Of a DNA stretch of 34,449 nucleotides, positions 16,433-24,431 are shown one piece after another (the stretch's first letter is position 1; every line of letters starts with the position of its first letter). Source of the stretch: Candidatus Neomicrothrix sp. UBA4542 (GTDB lineage: Bacteria > Actinomycetota > Acidimicrobiia > Acidimicrobiales > Poriferisodalaceae); assembly GCA_002388005.1 (NCBI GenBank), contig DGLO01000060.1, forward strand, positions 8,226 to 42,674, read 5' to 3'. A model generated the notes under the pieces. It did no database searches, was not told the DNA's origin, and saw only the letters and a list, made by a program, of their open reading frames with translations. Both the position numbers and the translations under genes were made by a program.

Positions 16433-16435
16433 GTC
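16397..16435 (+). terminator. Strong intrinsic terminator of the 6C-like RNA
   Basis: 12-bp GC-rich stem with a five-C loop followed by a five-T run. Oriented on the plus strand only; the opposite strand has no T-tract. Confidence 0.85.
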
Positions 16436-16508
16436 GCGGTCAGACCCGGTGAGCTTTTCTAATCGCTTGCCGTCTAACTGCCTCGAAGCTGTCAGATGCG
16501 AAGGACGC

Positions 16509-18788
16509 TTAGATAGAGGCCCGAATGATGTTCAGCGCAGAGCCGGCCCGAAACCATTCGATCTGCTCTTCACTGAATGAATGATTCGTTGCAAACGACC
16601 AGGAGTCGCCATCGGGTCTAGTGACTTCAATCATGACCTGTTTGTCCGGTGAAAGTTCATCCAAGGAACGAACAGCGATACGGTCATCTTGATCGATGCG
16701 CTCGTAATCGTCTGGGTGAGCGAATGTGAGAGGGAGCATGCCTTGTTTCTTCAAGTTGGTCTCGTGAATACGCGCGAATGATCGCGCAATCGCGACAAGT
16801 CCGCCGCGGAACCTTGGCTCCATCGCCGCATGTTCTCTGCTTGAGCCTTCGCCCATGTTTTCGTCGCCGATGACGACCCAGCCTTGACTCGCTTGGTGAT
16901 AGGACCGGGCGATGTCAGGAAACGTTCCAGTTTCTCCAGTGAGCTGGTTCTTTCCGTGGCCCACCTCGTACCCGTCGTAGGCATTAACCGCTCCGAGATA
17001 CAGATTCCCGGAAATGTTCTCTAGGTGGCCTCGATATTTCAACCAAGGTCCAGCCATAGAAATGTGGTCAGTCGTGAACTTCCCCCTTGCCTTCACCAAA
17101 ATTGGTAGATCTTCATAATCAGAGCCATCCCAAGGGTCGAAGGGCTCAAGTAGCTGAAGGCGATCCGAAGTGGGGGAAACGTTGACGTTGACGTCGGAAC
17201 CGTTGGATGGGGGCGCAACGAATGTGTTCTGACCTGGATCAAAACCTTGTGGAGGTAATTCGATACTCACGGGCACGGATAGAGCGACCTCTTCCCCCTG
17301 GTTATTGGTGAGGGTGTCCACTGAGGGGTCAAAGTCGAGGTCGCCAGCTAGAGCGAGTGCCATCACCGTCTCAGGAGAAGTCACAAAAGCAAGAGTCGCA
17401 GCATCACCATCGTTTCTCTTTGGGAAGTTGCGGTTATAGGAGGTCACTATCACGTTGGGTTCTCCGGCGGTGTGGCCGGTTTCCGCACTTCTATCCCACT
17501 GCCCGATGCAGGGGCCGCAGGCGTTGGCCAGCACCGTGGCTCCCAAGGCTTCGAAATCAGCCAGAAGACCATCGCGTTCGATTGTCGCCCGAATCTGTTC
17601 TGACCCCGGAGTGATCAGCAGCTTTGATTTTACGGTCAGTCCGTTCGCTGCGGCTTCACGAGCGATACTTGCGGCACGAGTGATGTCTTCGTAACTGGAG
17701 TTCGTGCACGACCCGATCAGAGCCGCGCTAATGCGGGTGGGCCACCCGTTTTCGGTTGCTTCCTCACCAAGAGCTCCGACTTCTCGAGCTAGATCTGGCG
17801 TGTGTGGGCCGTTGATGTGGGGACTCAGAGCGGACAAATCGATCTCGATAAGTTCGTCATAAAACTCTTCAGGGTTTTCCAGCACTTCTTGGTCTGCTCG
17901 GAGGTGCTCAGCCACTCGATTAGCCGCATCTGCGACCTCCGCGCGACCCGTGGATTTGAGATAGCGGCTCATGGCTTCGTCATAGCCAAAGAGTGAAGTG
18001 GTAGCCCCGATTTCTGCACCCATGTTGCAGATCGTCGCTTTGCCTGTGCAACTCAGCGATTCCGCTCCCGGACCGAAATATTCGACGATAGCCCCGGTGC
18101 CACCCTTTACTGTGAGGATCTCCGCCACCTTCAAGATGATGTCCTTGGGAGCGCTCCACCCTGATAGCTGGCCGGTTAGTTTCACGCCGATTGCTTTAGG
18201 CCAACGGACGTTCCATGCGAATCCGGTCATTACGTCAACAGCGTCGGCGCCGCCCACCCCTACGGCGAGCATTCCCAGACCGCCCGCGTTGGGTGTGTGG
18301 CTATCTGTGCCGATCATCATCCCGCCTGGAAACGCATACTGTTCGAGAACAACCTGGTGAATGATGCCGCTTCCCGGCATCCAGAACCCGGCGCCGTATT
18401 TGGCGCACACGCTTTCAAGAAAGTTGTAAACCTCCTCGTTGTTCTCGCTCGCGGTGAGAAGATCGGTCTTGCCGTCATCTCGAGCTTGTATGAGGTGGTC
18501 ACAGTGCGTGGTCGTTGGCACAGCGACCTCGTTCAGCCCTGCGGTCATGAATTGCAGCCAAGCCATCTGAGCTGTCGCGTCTTGCATTGCCACGCGGTCC
18601 GGATGCAGGTCCACGTAGCTGAGACCTCTGTCCAGCTCTTGATCGACTGACGCGAGATGGTTGATCAGTACCTTTTCGGCAAGAGTTAACGGTCGACGGA
18701 GTTTCTCGCGTCCCGTAGCCGTCCTATCGGGAAGACTGGCGTAGACACCTTCGATCAATTCGATAGGTGTACTCGCGGCAACTGCCAT
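16509..18788 (-). CDS. acn: Aconitate hydratase, mitochondrial (ACO2) type
   Basis: 759 residues. It isomerises citrate to isocitrate through cis-aconitate. The sequence follows eukaryotic mitochondrial aconitase (TIGR01340 type, about 780 residues) in stretches such as PDRVAMQDATAQMAWLQF, LLITPGSEQIRATIERDG and VSPTSDRLQLLEPFDPWDG. It does not follow bacterial AcnA (about 890) or AcnB (about 860). The [4Fe-4S] ligands are C361 (GSCTNSS) and C424/C427 (ACGPC). The swivel domain ends in HSFSEEQIEWFRAGSALN, as in ACO2. ATG at 18788 is chosen over the longer frame from 18833 because AGGAG lies at the right distance. It is 83 nt downstream of plsC, with a small GGTGGT/ACCACC hairpin in between (18843-18859). 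Confidence 0.95.
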   Translation of the reverse strand: MAVAASTPIELIEGVYASLPDRTATGREKLRRPLTLAEKVLINHLASVDQELDRGLSYVDLHPDRVAMQDATAQMAWLQFMTAGLNEVAVPTTTHCDHLIQARDDGKTDLLTASENNEEVYNFLESVCAKYGAGFWMPGSGIIHQVVLEQYAFPGGMMIGTDSHTPNAGGLGMLAVGVGGADAVDVMTGFAWNVRWPKAIGVKLTGQLSGWSAPKDIILKVAEILTVKGGTGAIVEYFGPGAESLSCTGKATICNMGAEIGATTSLFGYDEAMSRYLKSTGRAEVADAANRVAEHLRADQEVLENPEEFYDELIEIDLSALSPHINGPHTPDLAREVGALGEEATENGWPTRISAALIGSCTNSSYEDITRAASIAREAAANGLTVKSKLLITPGSEQIRATIERDGLLADFEALGATVLANACGPCIGQWDRSAETGHTAGEPNVIVTSYNRNFPKRNDGDAATLAFVTSPETVMALALAGDLDFDPSVDTLTNNQGEEVALSVPVSIELPPQGFDPGQNTFVAPPSNGSDVNVNVSPTSDRLQLLEPFDPWDGSDYEDLPILVKARGKFTTDHISMAGPWLKYRGHLENISGNLYLGAVNAYDGYEVGHGKNQLTGETGTFPDIARSYHQASQGWVVIGDENMGEGSSREHAAMEPRFRGGLVAIARSFARIHETNLKKQGMLPLTFAHPDDYERIDQDDRIAVRSLDELSPDKQVMIEVTRPDGDSWSFATNHSFSEEQIEWFRAGSALNIIRASI

Positions 18789-18871
18789 TTGATCTCCTGG
18801 TGTAACTGCGCTTTGATGGCCCATCGATAACAATACGTCGTCGGTGGTGTTCCACCACCTGTGGTTCGACG

Positions 18872-19831
18872 TTAAAGGTAGGGCCAGCGACGACTAGTTT
18901 CGTTTTGCTCGTCTCGATTTTCGCTTAACACCCAGCGCCGCCGCCAGGCCGCGGTGTCGGGGCCCTGAAGGCCGGGACTATCCTCGGTGTGCGCCCGTTG
19001 ACGAGCGGCGAACCAGTTCCCTGTGGCGGTTTCATCGGCTAATGACTCAACAGCTGCTTGTAACTTGCGTGTAAATCGCCTGTTGTTGTCTTCCTCCGCG
19101 AATTCAAGGGGACGCCCGAAATTTACGATGGCCTTCGATTTCTTTGGCCAATTGCGCCCTTTACGCAAGATGTCGAAAGTGCCCCGTATATGCACCGGTA
19201 CCACGGGCACGCCGGCTTGCTTGGCTAAGAAGGCAGCACCCGGGCGAAACTCTTGACCCCATCCGTCGGGTGAGCGCCCTCCTTCAGGGTAAATCACCAT
19301 GCTCCAACCGCTTCGAAGCAAGGTCACAGCCTTATCAATGGTGTTGCGGTTTATCGAAGTGCGCTCGATAGGGATAGCACCAATGAACAACGCCGAGAGA
19401 GCACCTGTGGTTCGATTGCCGAAGAAGTAGTCAGCTGCCGCGGCCACAAAGGCCTTGTGACGCCAGGGTGCTGGCATTGAGGTCAACATCACCAGCGTGT
19501 CTGCATGACTTTGATGATTAGCGGCGAAGATCGCGGGGCCATCGAGATCATGTAGACGGTCCAGGCCTCGTATTGTCGGGTTGGCGTAATACTGAATTAC
19601 GGCTTTTCCGACGGTGGCGAGCGCTAAGCGTCGAGTGACTCTGGATGCATACCTGCGGGCCCAGTCTGTCTCATAGTTTGCGCCAGTGTTAGGAGGCAGT
19701 GGCGTCTCCCCCTCAGGTGTTTCCGCAGCTTTGAGAGGAAATTCGACCTTACGTACCACCCGCGATAGGGAAGCTTTGGAGCGCTTGTCAGTGAGGTGAC
19801 TGATAGCGGGTCGGCGGTTTGGATCGGTCAT
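18872..19831 (-). CDS. Lysophospholipid (1-acylglycerol-3-phosphate) acyltransferase, PlsC family
   Basis: 319 residues. The acyltransferase motif HX4D is H106-QSHA-D111 in FAANHQSHADTLVM; the glycerophosphate-binding motif is YPEGGRSPDG (181-190), and VPVVPVHIRGT is the typical last motif. It probably transfers an acyl chain from acyl-CoA or acyl-ACP to a hydroxyl of a lysolipid at the inner face of the membrane. About 60 polar N-terminal residues and about 45 C-terminal residues extend beyond the core. ATG at 19831 has GAGGCGACG before it and lies 12 nt after the LarA-like stop. As third gene of a reductase-HAD/LarA-like operon, it may be dedicated to that pathway and not to bulk phosphatidate synthesis. 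Confidence 0.85.
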   Translation of the reverse strand: MTDPNRRPAISHLTDKRSKASLSRVVRKVEFPLKAAETPEGETPLPPNTGANYETDWARRYASRVTRRLALATVGKAVIQYYANPTIRGLDRLHDLDGPAIFAANHQSHADTLVMLTSMPAPWRHKAFVAAAADYFFGNRTTGALSALFIGAIPIERTSINRNTIDKAVTLLRSGWSMVIYPEGGRSPDGWGQEFRPGAAFLAKQAGVPVVPVHIRGTFDILRKGRNWPKKSKAIVNFGRPLEFAEEDNNRRFTRKLQAAVESLADETATGNWFAARQRAHTEDSPGLQGPDTAAWRRRWVLSENRDEQNETSRRWPYL

Positions 19832-19843
19832 CGTCGCCTCGAC

Positions 19844-21433
19844 CTACACCACTTCGGCCATTAGGACAGGTGGATTATGAAGGTGAGTGAGGGTCGGATC
19901 GCGGCCGACCACGTCAGTGGCCATCTCTAAAGCGTCGCGCATAGTGGTGGCCGAGCGAAAGCCCATGCGTTTGACCGCTCGCTGGTCTCCTCCCACGACA
20001 ATCACTTGTCCAAGATGTTCCAGTGCATGAGAGCACCAATACCACATATAGAAGGGATGTACACCGTGATAGGCGTAGGACGTCCGGTAAAGATGTCGAT
20101 ACCACTCGTCCTCGGCATAACGTTTCTCGTACCTTTGTTCGATTTGTTCGGGGTCGGTGGTGTCGGCCAGCACCTCTTCAAAGAAATCGATGTAACTCGG
20201 ATGGTGAACGGGGTGGAACTCCCATGGTGTGGGATGGCTCATGATCACCACACCACCTTCGCGCACCAACGGTTTGCCCTTGTAGAAGTTGAAGAAGTAA
20301 CCCAAACCGAGACACGCAACCAGGATCGGGTTCATTATGGAGTTAACGTTGTAGGGCCCCAAATAAGGCAGACCCATGGACAGAATGTCGGTTTGGCCTT
20401 CGACGCGGACGAGATGTTGCTTATAGACGTTGGCGGTCGTTATTTCGTGTACCGCTTCGACCTCACCTGCCTGAATCGAAGTAAGACCGTAGGGCGCCCG
20501 AATACCTTGAAAGATTGAACGCGCCGAGCGTCGAGGGATCTTGTCGAGAACTTTCTTTGTGCCCAGAAGCATCACTCGATCCTTGGGCGTCATTTCCCAC
20601 TCGCGTTTTTGGAGAAAGTCCCATGGAGAAGGAAAGGTGTCGTTATTTAGGGTCGTTTCGATCTGAAAAATTTTGATGCCTGCGTCTCGAATCAGCCTTC
20701 CCTGACGCCAGTTCTTAGTGTGGAGTTCACTGTTCTCCTGGTCCATAAACGACTTAGAACGGCGCATGGTGTCGACGTTGTGATGATGCCGCAGAGCGGC
20801 GTATCCGGACAGTCCAGTGGCGACGCTTTTGTGTCCGCCGTCCATTGAAACGAGGTTGATGTTGACGTAAACGATCAAGTCGGATTCGACCGCACGTTTT
20901 GAGATGACGACTTCTTCGCCGTGATCTGTTTCGCCTAAGTGGGTCAAACCTTCCGGATCTTCAGCGTCGAAGTTGTACAACTGCCCGTTTGGTGCGAAAG
21001 CGTCGTACACGCGGTCGCCGACGGCGTGTCGCAACTCGGTTTCGGTCATTCTGCGGTGAAGTGCAAGCGCGGCAATGAGATGAACATCGTCGACACCAGA
21101 CGCAGCAGCGATGTCGAGTACCTGCTCGATGATGCGGCCTCGAATATCTGGCGCTTGCATCTGCGGCAATGGCAGCGAAATGTCATCGAAAGCAATTGTC
21201 AACTTCATGCCCGGTGTGAGCAGCGCTTCTAGGGGAGGTGAATCACCCACTGGATTAACGAGAGCGTCTCGTATAGCGCTGTCGACATCCTCGATGGGTT
21301 CGATTGGTTCGTTGGGGTAAATGACTCGACTTCCCGTGGGTAGCTTCTCGAATCGGAACCCTTCGCCGTGATGAAAGACAATTGGGGGAGTGGTCCTATC
21401 GACGTCAAGTACGAGACCGCGGCGAGCCGTCAT
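19844..21433 (-). CDS. LarA-like (DUF2088) protein with altered catalytic residues
   Basis: 529 residues, about 100 longer than L. plantarum lactate racemase (424). The N-terminal LarA pattern is recognisable. FDDISLPLP (82-90) stands where LarA has DDxTRP, LALHRRMTETEL (124-134) keeps the catalytic-loop histidine (H126), and MDGGHKSVATGLSGYAALRHHH (197-218) corresponds to the SGGxK..PG segment that holds the nickel-pincer lysine and metal histidine. By this alignment the lysine (K202) and a histidine (H216-218) remain, while the substrate arginine and the PH histidine are replaced. It may be a nickel-pincer isomerase with another substrate, or a non-enzymatic relative. The C-terminal half is aromatic- and histidine-rich (GVHPFYMWYWCSHALEHLG). 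ATG overlaps the upstream stop (ATGA); PlsC follows after 12 nt. Confidence 0.75.
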   Translation of the reverse strand: MTARRGLVLDVDRTTPPIVFHHGEGFRFEKLPTGSRVIYPNEPIEPIEDVDSAIRDALVNPVGDSPPLEALLTPGMKLTIAFDDISLPLPQMQAPDIRGRIIEQVLDIAAASGVDDVHLIAALALHRRMTETELRHAVGDRVYDAFAPNGQLYNFDAEDPEGLTHLGETDHGEEVVISKRAVESDLIVYVNINLVSMDGGHKSVATGLSGYAALRHHHNVDTMRRSKSFMDQENSELHTKNWRQGRLIRDAGIKIFQIETTLNNDTFPSPWDFLQKREWEMTPKDRVMLLGTKKVLDKIPRRSARSIFQGIRAPYGLTSIQAGEVEAVHEITTANVYKQHLVRVEGQTDILSMGLPYLGPYNVNSIMNPILVACLGLGYFFNFYKGKPLVREGGVVIMSHPTPWEFHPVHHPSYIDFFEEVLADTTDPEQIEQRYEKRYAEDEWYRHLYRTSYAYHGVHPFYMWYWCSHALEHLGQVIVVGGDQRAVKRMGFRSATTMRDALEMATDVVGRDPTLTHLHNPPVLMAEVV

Positions 21434-23766
21434 GAGGAGGCTCCCTGCTTGGCCAGTGTGAGTCTTGGTCGTTGACCCATCGGCAATAGAGGTTTAGGGG
21501 CACCAGCAGTTTTAGGCCAGTTTTCGGTTAACCAACCGCGTTTTTCTGCAATGGTCACCAGTCGAGTTTCGGGATTCACAGCGACCGGATACCCGACTGC
21601 CTCAAGCATTGGAAGATCGGAGGCGGAATCTGCGTAAGCCACTCCTTGAGCAGGGTCAAGACCGTTCTCAATAGCCCAATTCACCATTAGTTGGGCTCGA
21701 ACCTCCCCTGTGGGAGGAACATCGAGCATTTCGCCAGTCAGTTTGCCGTCTTTTCGATCGATGCTCGCAGCAATGATGTGATCAAAAAGAGGACGAAGAG
21801 GCTCTACTGCAACGTCTAAGGCACCGGTAATCAATACCGTCTGGTGGCCAGCAGCTCGATGTGCGCGTACGCGTCGGAGTCCCGCGGGGAAAGACTTAAT
21901 CAAAATGAGTTCGCTGAGCATTTCGGCTGCGTCGGCTTCCAACTGGCCAAGCGGCGCTCCCCGATATCGCTGATAGAAGTAACGAAGGAAGTCGGTTCGA
22001 TCGCGTTTGTCTCGTCGCCACAGGCCGGGGGTCTCGCTCAGAGTTCGGAGCGTAAATTCGATTCTTTTTCGAGTACCAAGGTGGCGAGTGGCAAGCCAGG
22101 CGTAGCTCTCGACCACGTTGCTAGCGATCAATGTGTTTTCCAAATCGAACGCTGCGAACTGCCTGCCCGAATCGAGAACCGCTGCACGAAGTCGATCCGA
22201 GCGGCTTGGGCCGGAGCGCTTTTCTGGAGTGGTTTTCACCCGAGCTTGTACAACGACCGTTGGGAGGTGTACCTCAGTGATGTAATGATGCCAATCGATC
22301 ACGCCCGGGTTGAAGCCAAATTCGTTCTGATCTTCCGGCGGTAACGAGTTCCACAGCGCCAGCGTTCGATCAATCCCATAGAGTGCTTCGCACTTGCCGT
22401 ACGCTCCGTAGATTTCCACGTAGCCTTTGATCTGATCGAGATTCCGGCGCCGTTCAGCAAACTTGCTCGTAAAGCTGTTCTCGCCTCTGATTGGAAGCCG
22501 GTTAATTACCTTCGCGGCCATGTCGAAGGCCTTTACTACGCGGTGAAGCTGTTCTTCAAGGCCGCTAGAGCCCGCATATTTCCATTCGGTGCTTGCCGTA
22601 GGATGACCGTTCGCGTCATAGACAGGATGTTCCCGGAACCACTCCATTATCGTCTCGAGAAGCGTTTTGAATTGGAGGGGGTTTGTTGAACCGGACGCGA
22701 CTTGGAAAACCTCCGGCTCCTCCGCGGGGCCCTTTGCGGCGACGGCGATAATGGCCGCCGCGACCATGTCGACTGGGATTACATCGATGATTCCCTCGGG
22801 ATAACCGGGGAAAGTATTTAGCTCGCCTTTGGCAAAAGAGACAATGAGTGGCTCGGCCATTCGAAAGCCGCGAATCCATCCTGGAACTGGTTGAGCCCAA
22901 GCTGATTCGATGATCGAAGGGCGAACGATGCTTACCGCTATATCGCCGTGAAGTTCCACGAGTGCCGTTTCGCCCAACGCTTTGGAATAGGTGTAAACGT
23001 CTGGCCAGCCGAGCGAGGTAGCACGGCTTCGTCCGGCTTCAACCATTTGGTCGTTGACCCAACCTTCGCGAAGTTGTTCGGTCTTCGCTGCAAGCATCGG
23101 TAAACCGGCAGCGCCGAGCTCTTCCCGAGCACCTTGCCGGAAGGCAGTAAGTTGCTCGGGAATTCGACTTCGAGCGTCGAGGTCCGCTCTGGTTCGGCGA
23201 GCAGCTTCAACTTCGGCCCGCCAATCGACGTCAACTTGGAAGGGTGTTCCAGCTAGAAATTCTTCGTTTGCGGCGCCCCGCCGATTACCCGCTACATAAC
23301 AGGTGGATACCGCGATTAAGTGAGGAGTCGCTGACGCTTCTTTGAGAACGTCCACGACTCGATTAGGTCCCAGCAAGTTGATCTCGATTGAACTGTCGAG
23401 TGGGCTATCGAAGCTGACAGTCGCCGCGGAATGAATCACCACGTCACAGGAAACGAAGAGTTGTCGCCCCGCTTGGTCGAGACCAAGACCTTCACTGGTG
23501 ACATCGCCGGAGATTACCGAGACACGCTGCTGACAGATGTCTTCAAAGTCGTCGCCCCATTGTGATCGGAGAATGTCGAAGGCGTCATTGCGGAAAATTT
23601 CTCTTTGAACGCGGCGTTCTGCGCTGTTTCGACGGTTAGGTCGAACCAGTAGAACGAGTTCGCAGTCAGGTACCGACCGCAGTAGGCGTTCCACTAAGGC
23701 AGTTCCGAGAAACCCCGTGCTCCCGGTCACCGCTATCCGTTTGCCCGAAAGGGACTTGGTGATCAC
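21430..23766 (-). CDS. Fatty acyl-CoA reductase-like / HAD-IB hydrolase fusion
   Basis: 778 residues from the GTG at 23766. Residues 8-470 form an NAD(P)-binding 'male sterility' reductase domain: VTGSTGFLGTALVERLL (GxxGxxG at 14-21), IHSAATVSFD, YTYSK (258-262, the YxxxK motif) and VRPSIIESAWAQPVPGW, as in fatty acyl-CoA reductases. VIDWHHYITEVHLPT near 490 resembles the reductase C-terminal region. Residues 535-740 form a HAD-IB hydrolase: motif I FDLENTLI (540-547), motif II VLITGA, motif IV ADSASDLPMLE (712-722). Motif I has Glu in place of the usual second Asp. Predicted role: reduction of an acyl-CoA, with a linked phosphatase-like step, in lipid biosynthesis. A longer frame from 23907 overlaps the TetR gene; GTG 23766 is preferred because TAGAAC lies 7 nt upstream. 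Confidence 0.82.
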   Translation of the reverse strand: MITKSLSGKRIAVTGSTGFLGTALVERLLRSVPDCELVLLVRPNRRNSAERRVQREIFRNDAFDILRSQWGDDFEDICQQRVSVISGDVTSEGLGLDQAGRQLFVSCDVVIHSAATVSFDSPLDSSIEINLLGPNRVVDVLKEASATPHLIAVSTCYVAGNRRGAANEEFLAGTPFQVDVDWRAEVEAARRTRADLDARSRIPEQLTAFRQGAREELGAAGLPMLAAKTEQLREGWVNDQMVEAGRSRATSLGWPDVYTYSKALGETALVELHGDIAVSIVRPSIIESAWAQPVPGWIRGFRMAEPLIVSFAKGELNTFPGYPEGIIDVIPVDMVAAAIIAVAAKGPAEEPEVFQVASGSTNPLQFKTLLETIMEWFREHPVYDANGHPTASTEWKYAGSSGLEEQLHRVVKAFDMAAKVINRLPIRGENSFTSKFAERRRNLDQIKGYVEIYGAYGKCEALYGIDRTLALWNSLPPEDQNEFGFNPGVIDWHHYITEVHLPTVVVQARVKTTPEKRSGPSRSDRLRAAVLDSGRQFAAFDLENTLIASNVVESYAWLATRHLGTRKRIEFTLRTLSETPGLWRRDKRDRTDFLRYFYQRYRGAPLGQLEADAAEMLSELILIKSFPAGLRRVRAHRAAGHQTVLITGALDVAVEPLRPLFDHIIAASIDRKDGKLTGEMLDVPPTGEVRAQLMVNWAIENGLDPAQGVAYADSASDLPMLEAVGYPVAVNPETRLVTIAEKRGWLTENWPKTAGAPKPLLPMGQRPRLTLAKQGASS

Positions 23767-23773
23767 ATCTACA

Positions 23774-23828
23774 GTTCTAGCAGATAACTTACCAAATGGT
23801 AAGTCTGTGAGAGGTTTACCCCTAGAAT
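23774..23828. promoter_or_regulatory. Divergent promoters with perfect TetR-type operator
   Basis: ACTTACCA-AA-TGGTAAGT (23787-23804) is a perfect 18-bp palindrome midway in the 68-nt gap between the reductase and TetR starts. To its right TAGAAT (23823-23828) lies 6 nt before the TetR GTG. To its left minus-strand TAGAAC (23779-23774) lies 7 nt before the reductase GTG. The palindrome overlaps both -35 positions (TTACCA on the minus strand), so one bound dimer could repress both genes. Confidence 0.8.
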
Positions 23829-23834
23829 GGCCCC

Positions 23835-24425
23835 GTGGCCGCCCAAACTCGTGAACGGATCTTGGATACGTCCTTAGCCGCCTTCGGTTTGCGCGGATAT
23901 GACTCAACCTCGCTTGACGAGATGGCTACCGAACTCGGAATTACCAAACAGGCCATCCTCTACCACTTCTCGTCGAAAGAACATCTGTTGACCGCGACGA
24001 TCGAACTCGCGGTTGCAGAACTGGGATCAGCGTTGGGCGGAGCATCTAAACCGCAGTCTCGAGGTTTTCAACGCATCGAGGACCTGGTCCGCGCAACGTT
24101 TTCATTGGCCGCGCGTCGCCCTGAAGTACTCGGGTTGGTTCGGCTGGTTACCAGACAAGGCGGTGTGGCTTCGGGAGAGTTGGCCTCCGCTATGAGTGTC
24201 ATGTTGGGCGACGCAGTGCGATTTGTTGAAGCGGAAATGATTGCTGGCCGGTTCCGACGGTTGGAGCCGCGGATGCTTTTATTAGCGGTCTATTCGGCGG
24301 TCATTGGTGTCGCTACTGAGCCAGAGGTCATGAGGGCCTTAGGTCTCGAACCCGATCTCCGTTCGCTCGTCAAAGCTCGACGAGAAACCATCGAATTTCT
24401 GCGGGCTGCTCTGATAGCTGATTAG
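23835..24425 (+). CDS. TetR-family transcriptional regulator
   Basis: 196 residues. The N-terminal helix-turn-helix is ERILDTSLAAFGLRGYDSTSLDEMATELGITKQAILYHFSSKEHLL, a textbook TetR signature (about residues 7-53). The C-terminal helical ligand domain is not diagnostic. The GTG start at 23835 gives the expected N-terminus; a nearby ATG at 23827 is in another frame. No ribosome site is present and TAGAAT lies 6 nt upstream, so the transcript is probably leaderless. The regulator almost certainly controls itself and the divergent reductase-HAD/LarA-like/PlsC operon through the palindrome between them. A likely effector is an acyl-CoA or related lipid, by analogy with other TetR regulators of lipid genes. 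Confidence 0.92.
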   Translation: MAAQTRERILDTSLAAFGLRGYDSTSLDEMATELGITKQAILYHFSSKEHLLTATIELAVAELGSALGGASKPQSRGFQRIEDLVRATFSLAARRPEVLGLVRLVTRQGGVASGELASAMSVMLGDAVRFVEAEMIAGRFRRLEPRMLLLAVYSAVIGVATEPEVMRALGLEPDLRSLVKARRETIEFLRAALIAD

Positions 24426-24431
24426 AGACGG

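Noticed and set aside
18843..18859. GGTGGT/ACCACC hairpin upstream of aconitase as a terminator or iron-responsive element
   Set aside because: Only 6 bp with no T-tract, and the loop does not match an iron-responsive element. It was left as a minor structure in the intergenic gap.
23767..23907. Longer N-terminus of the reductase fusion starting at 23907
   Set aside because: It would run across the operator and into the TetR coding region, and the added arginine-rich residues are not part of the reductase fold.
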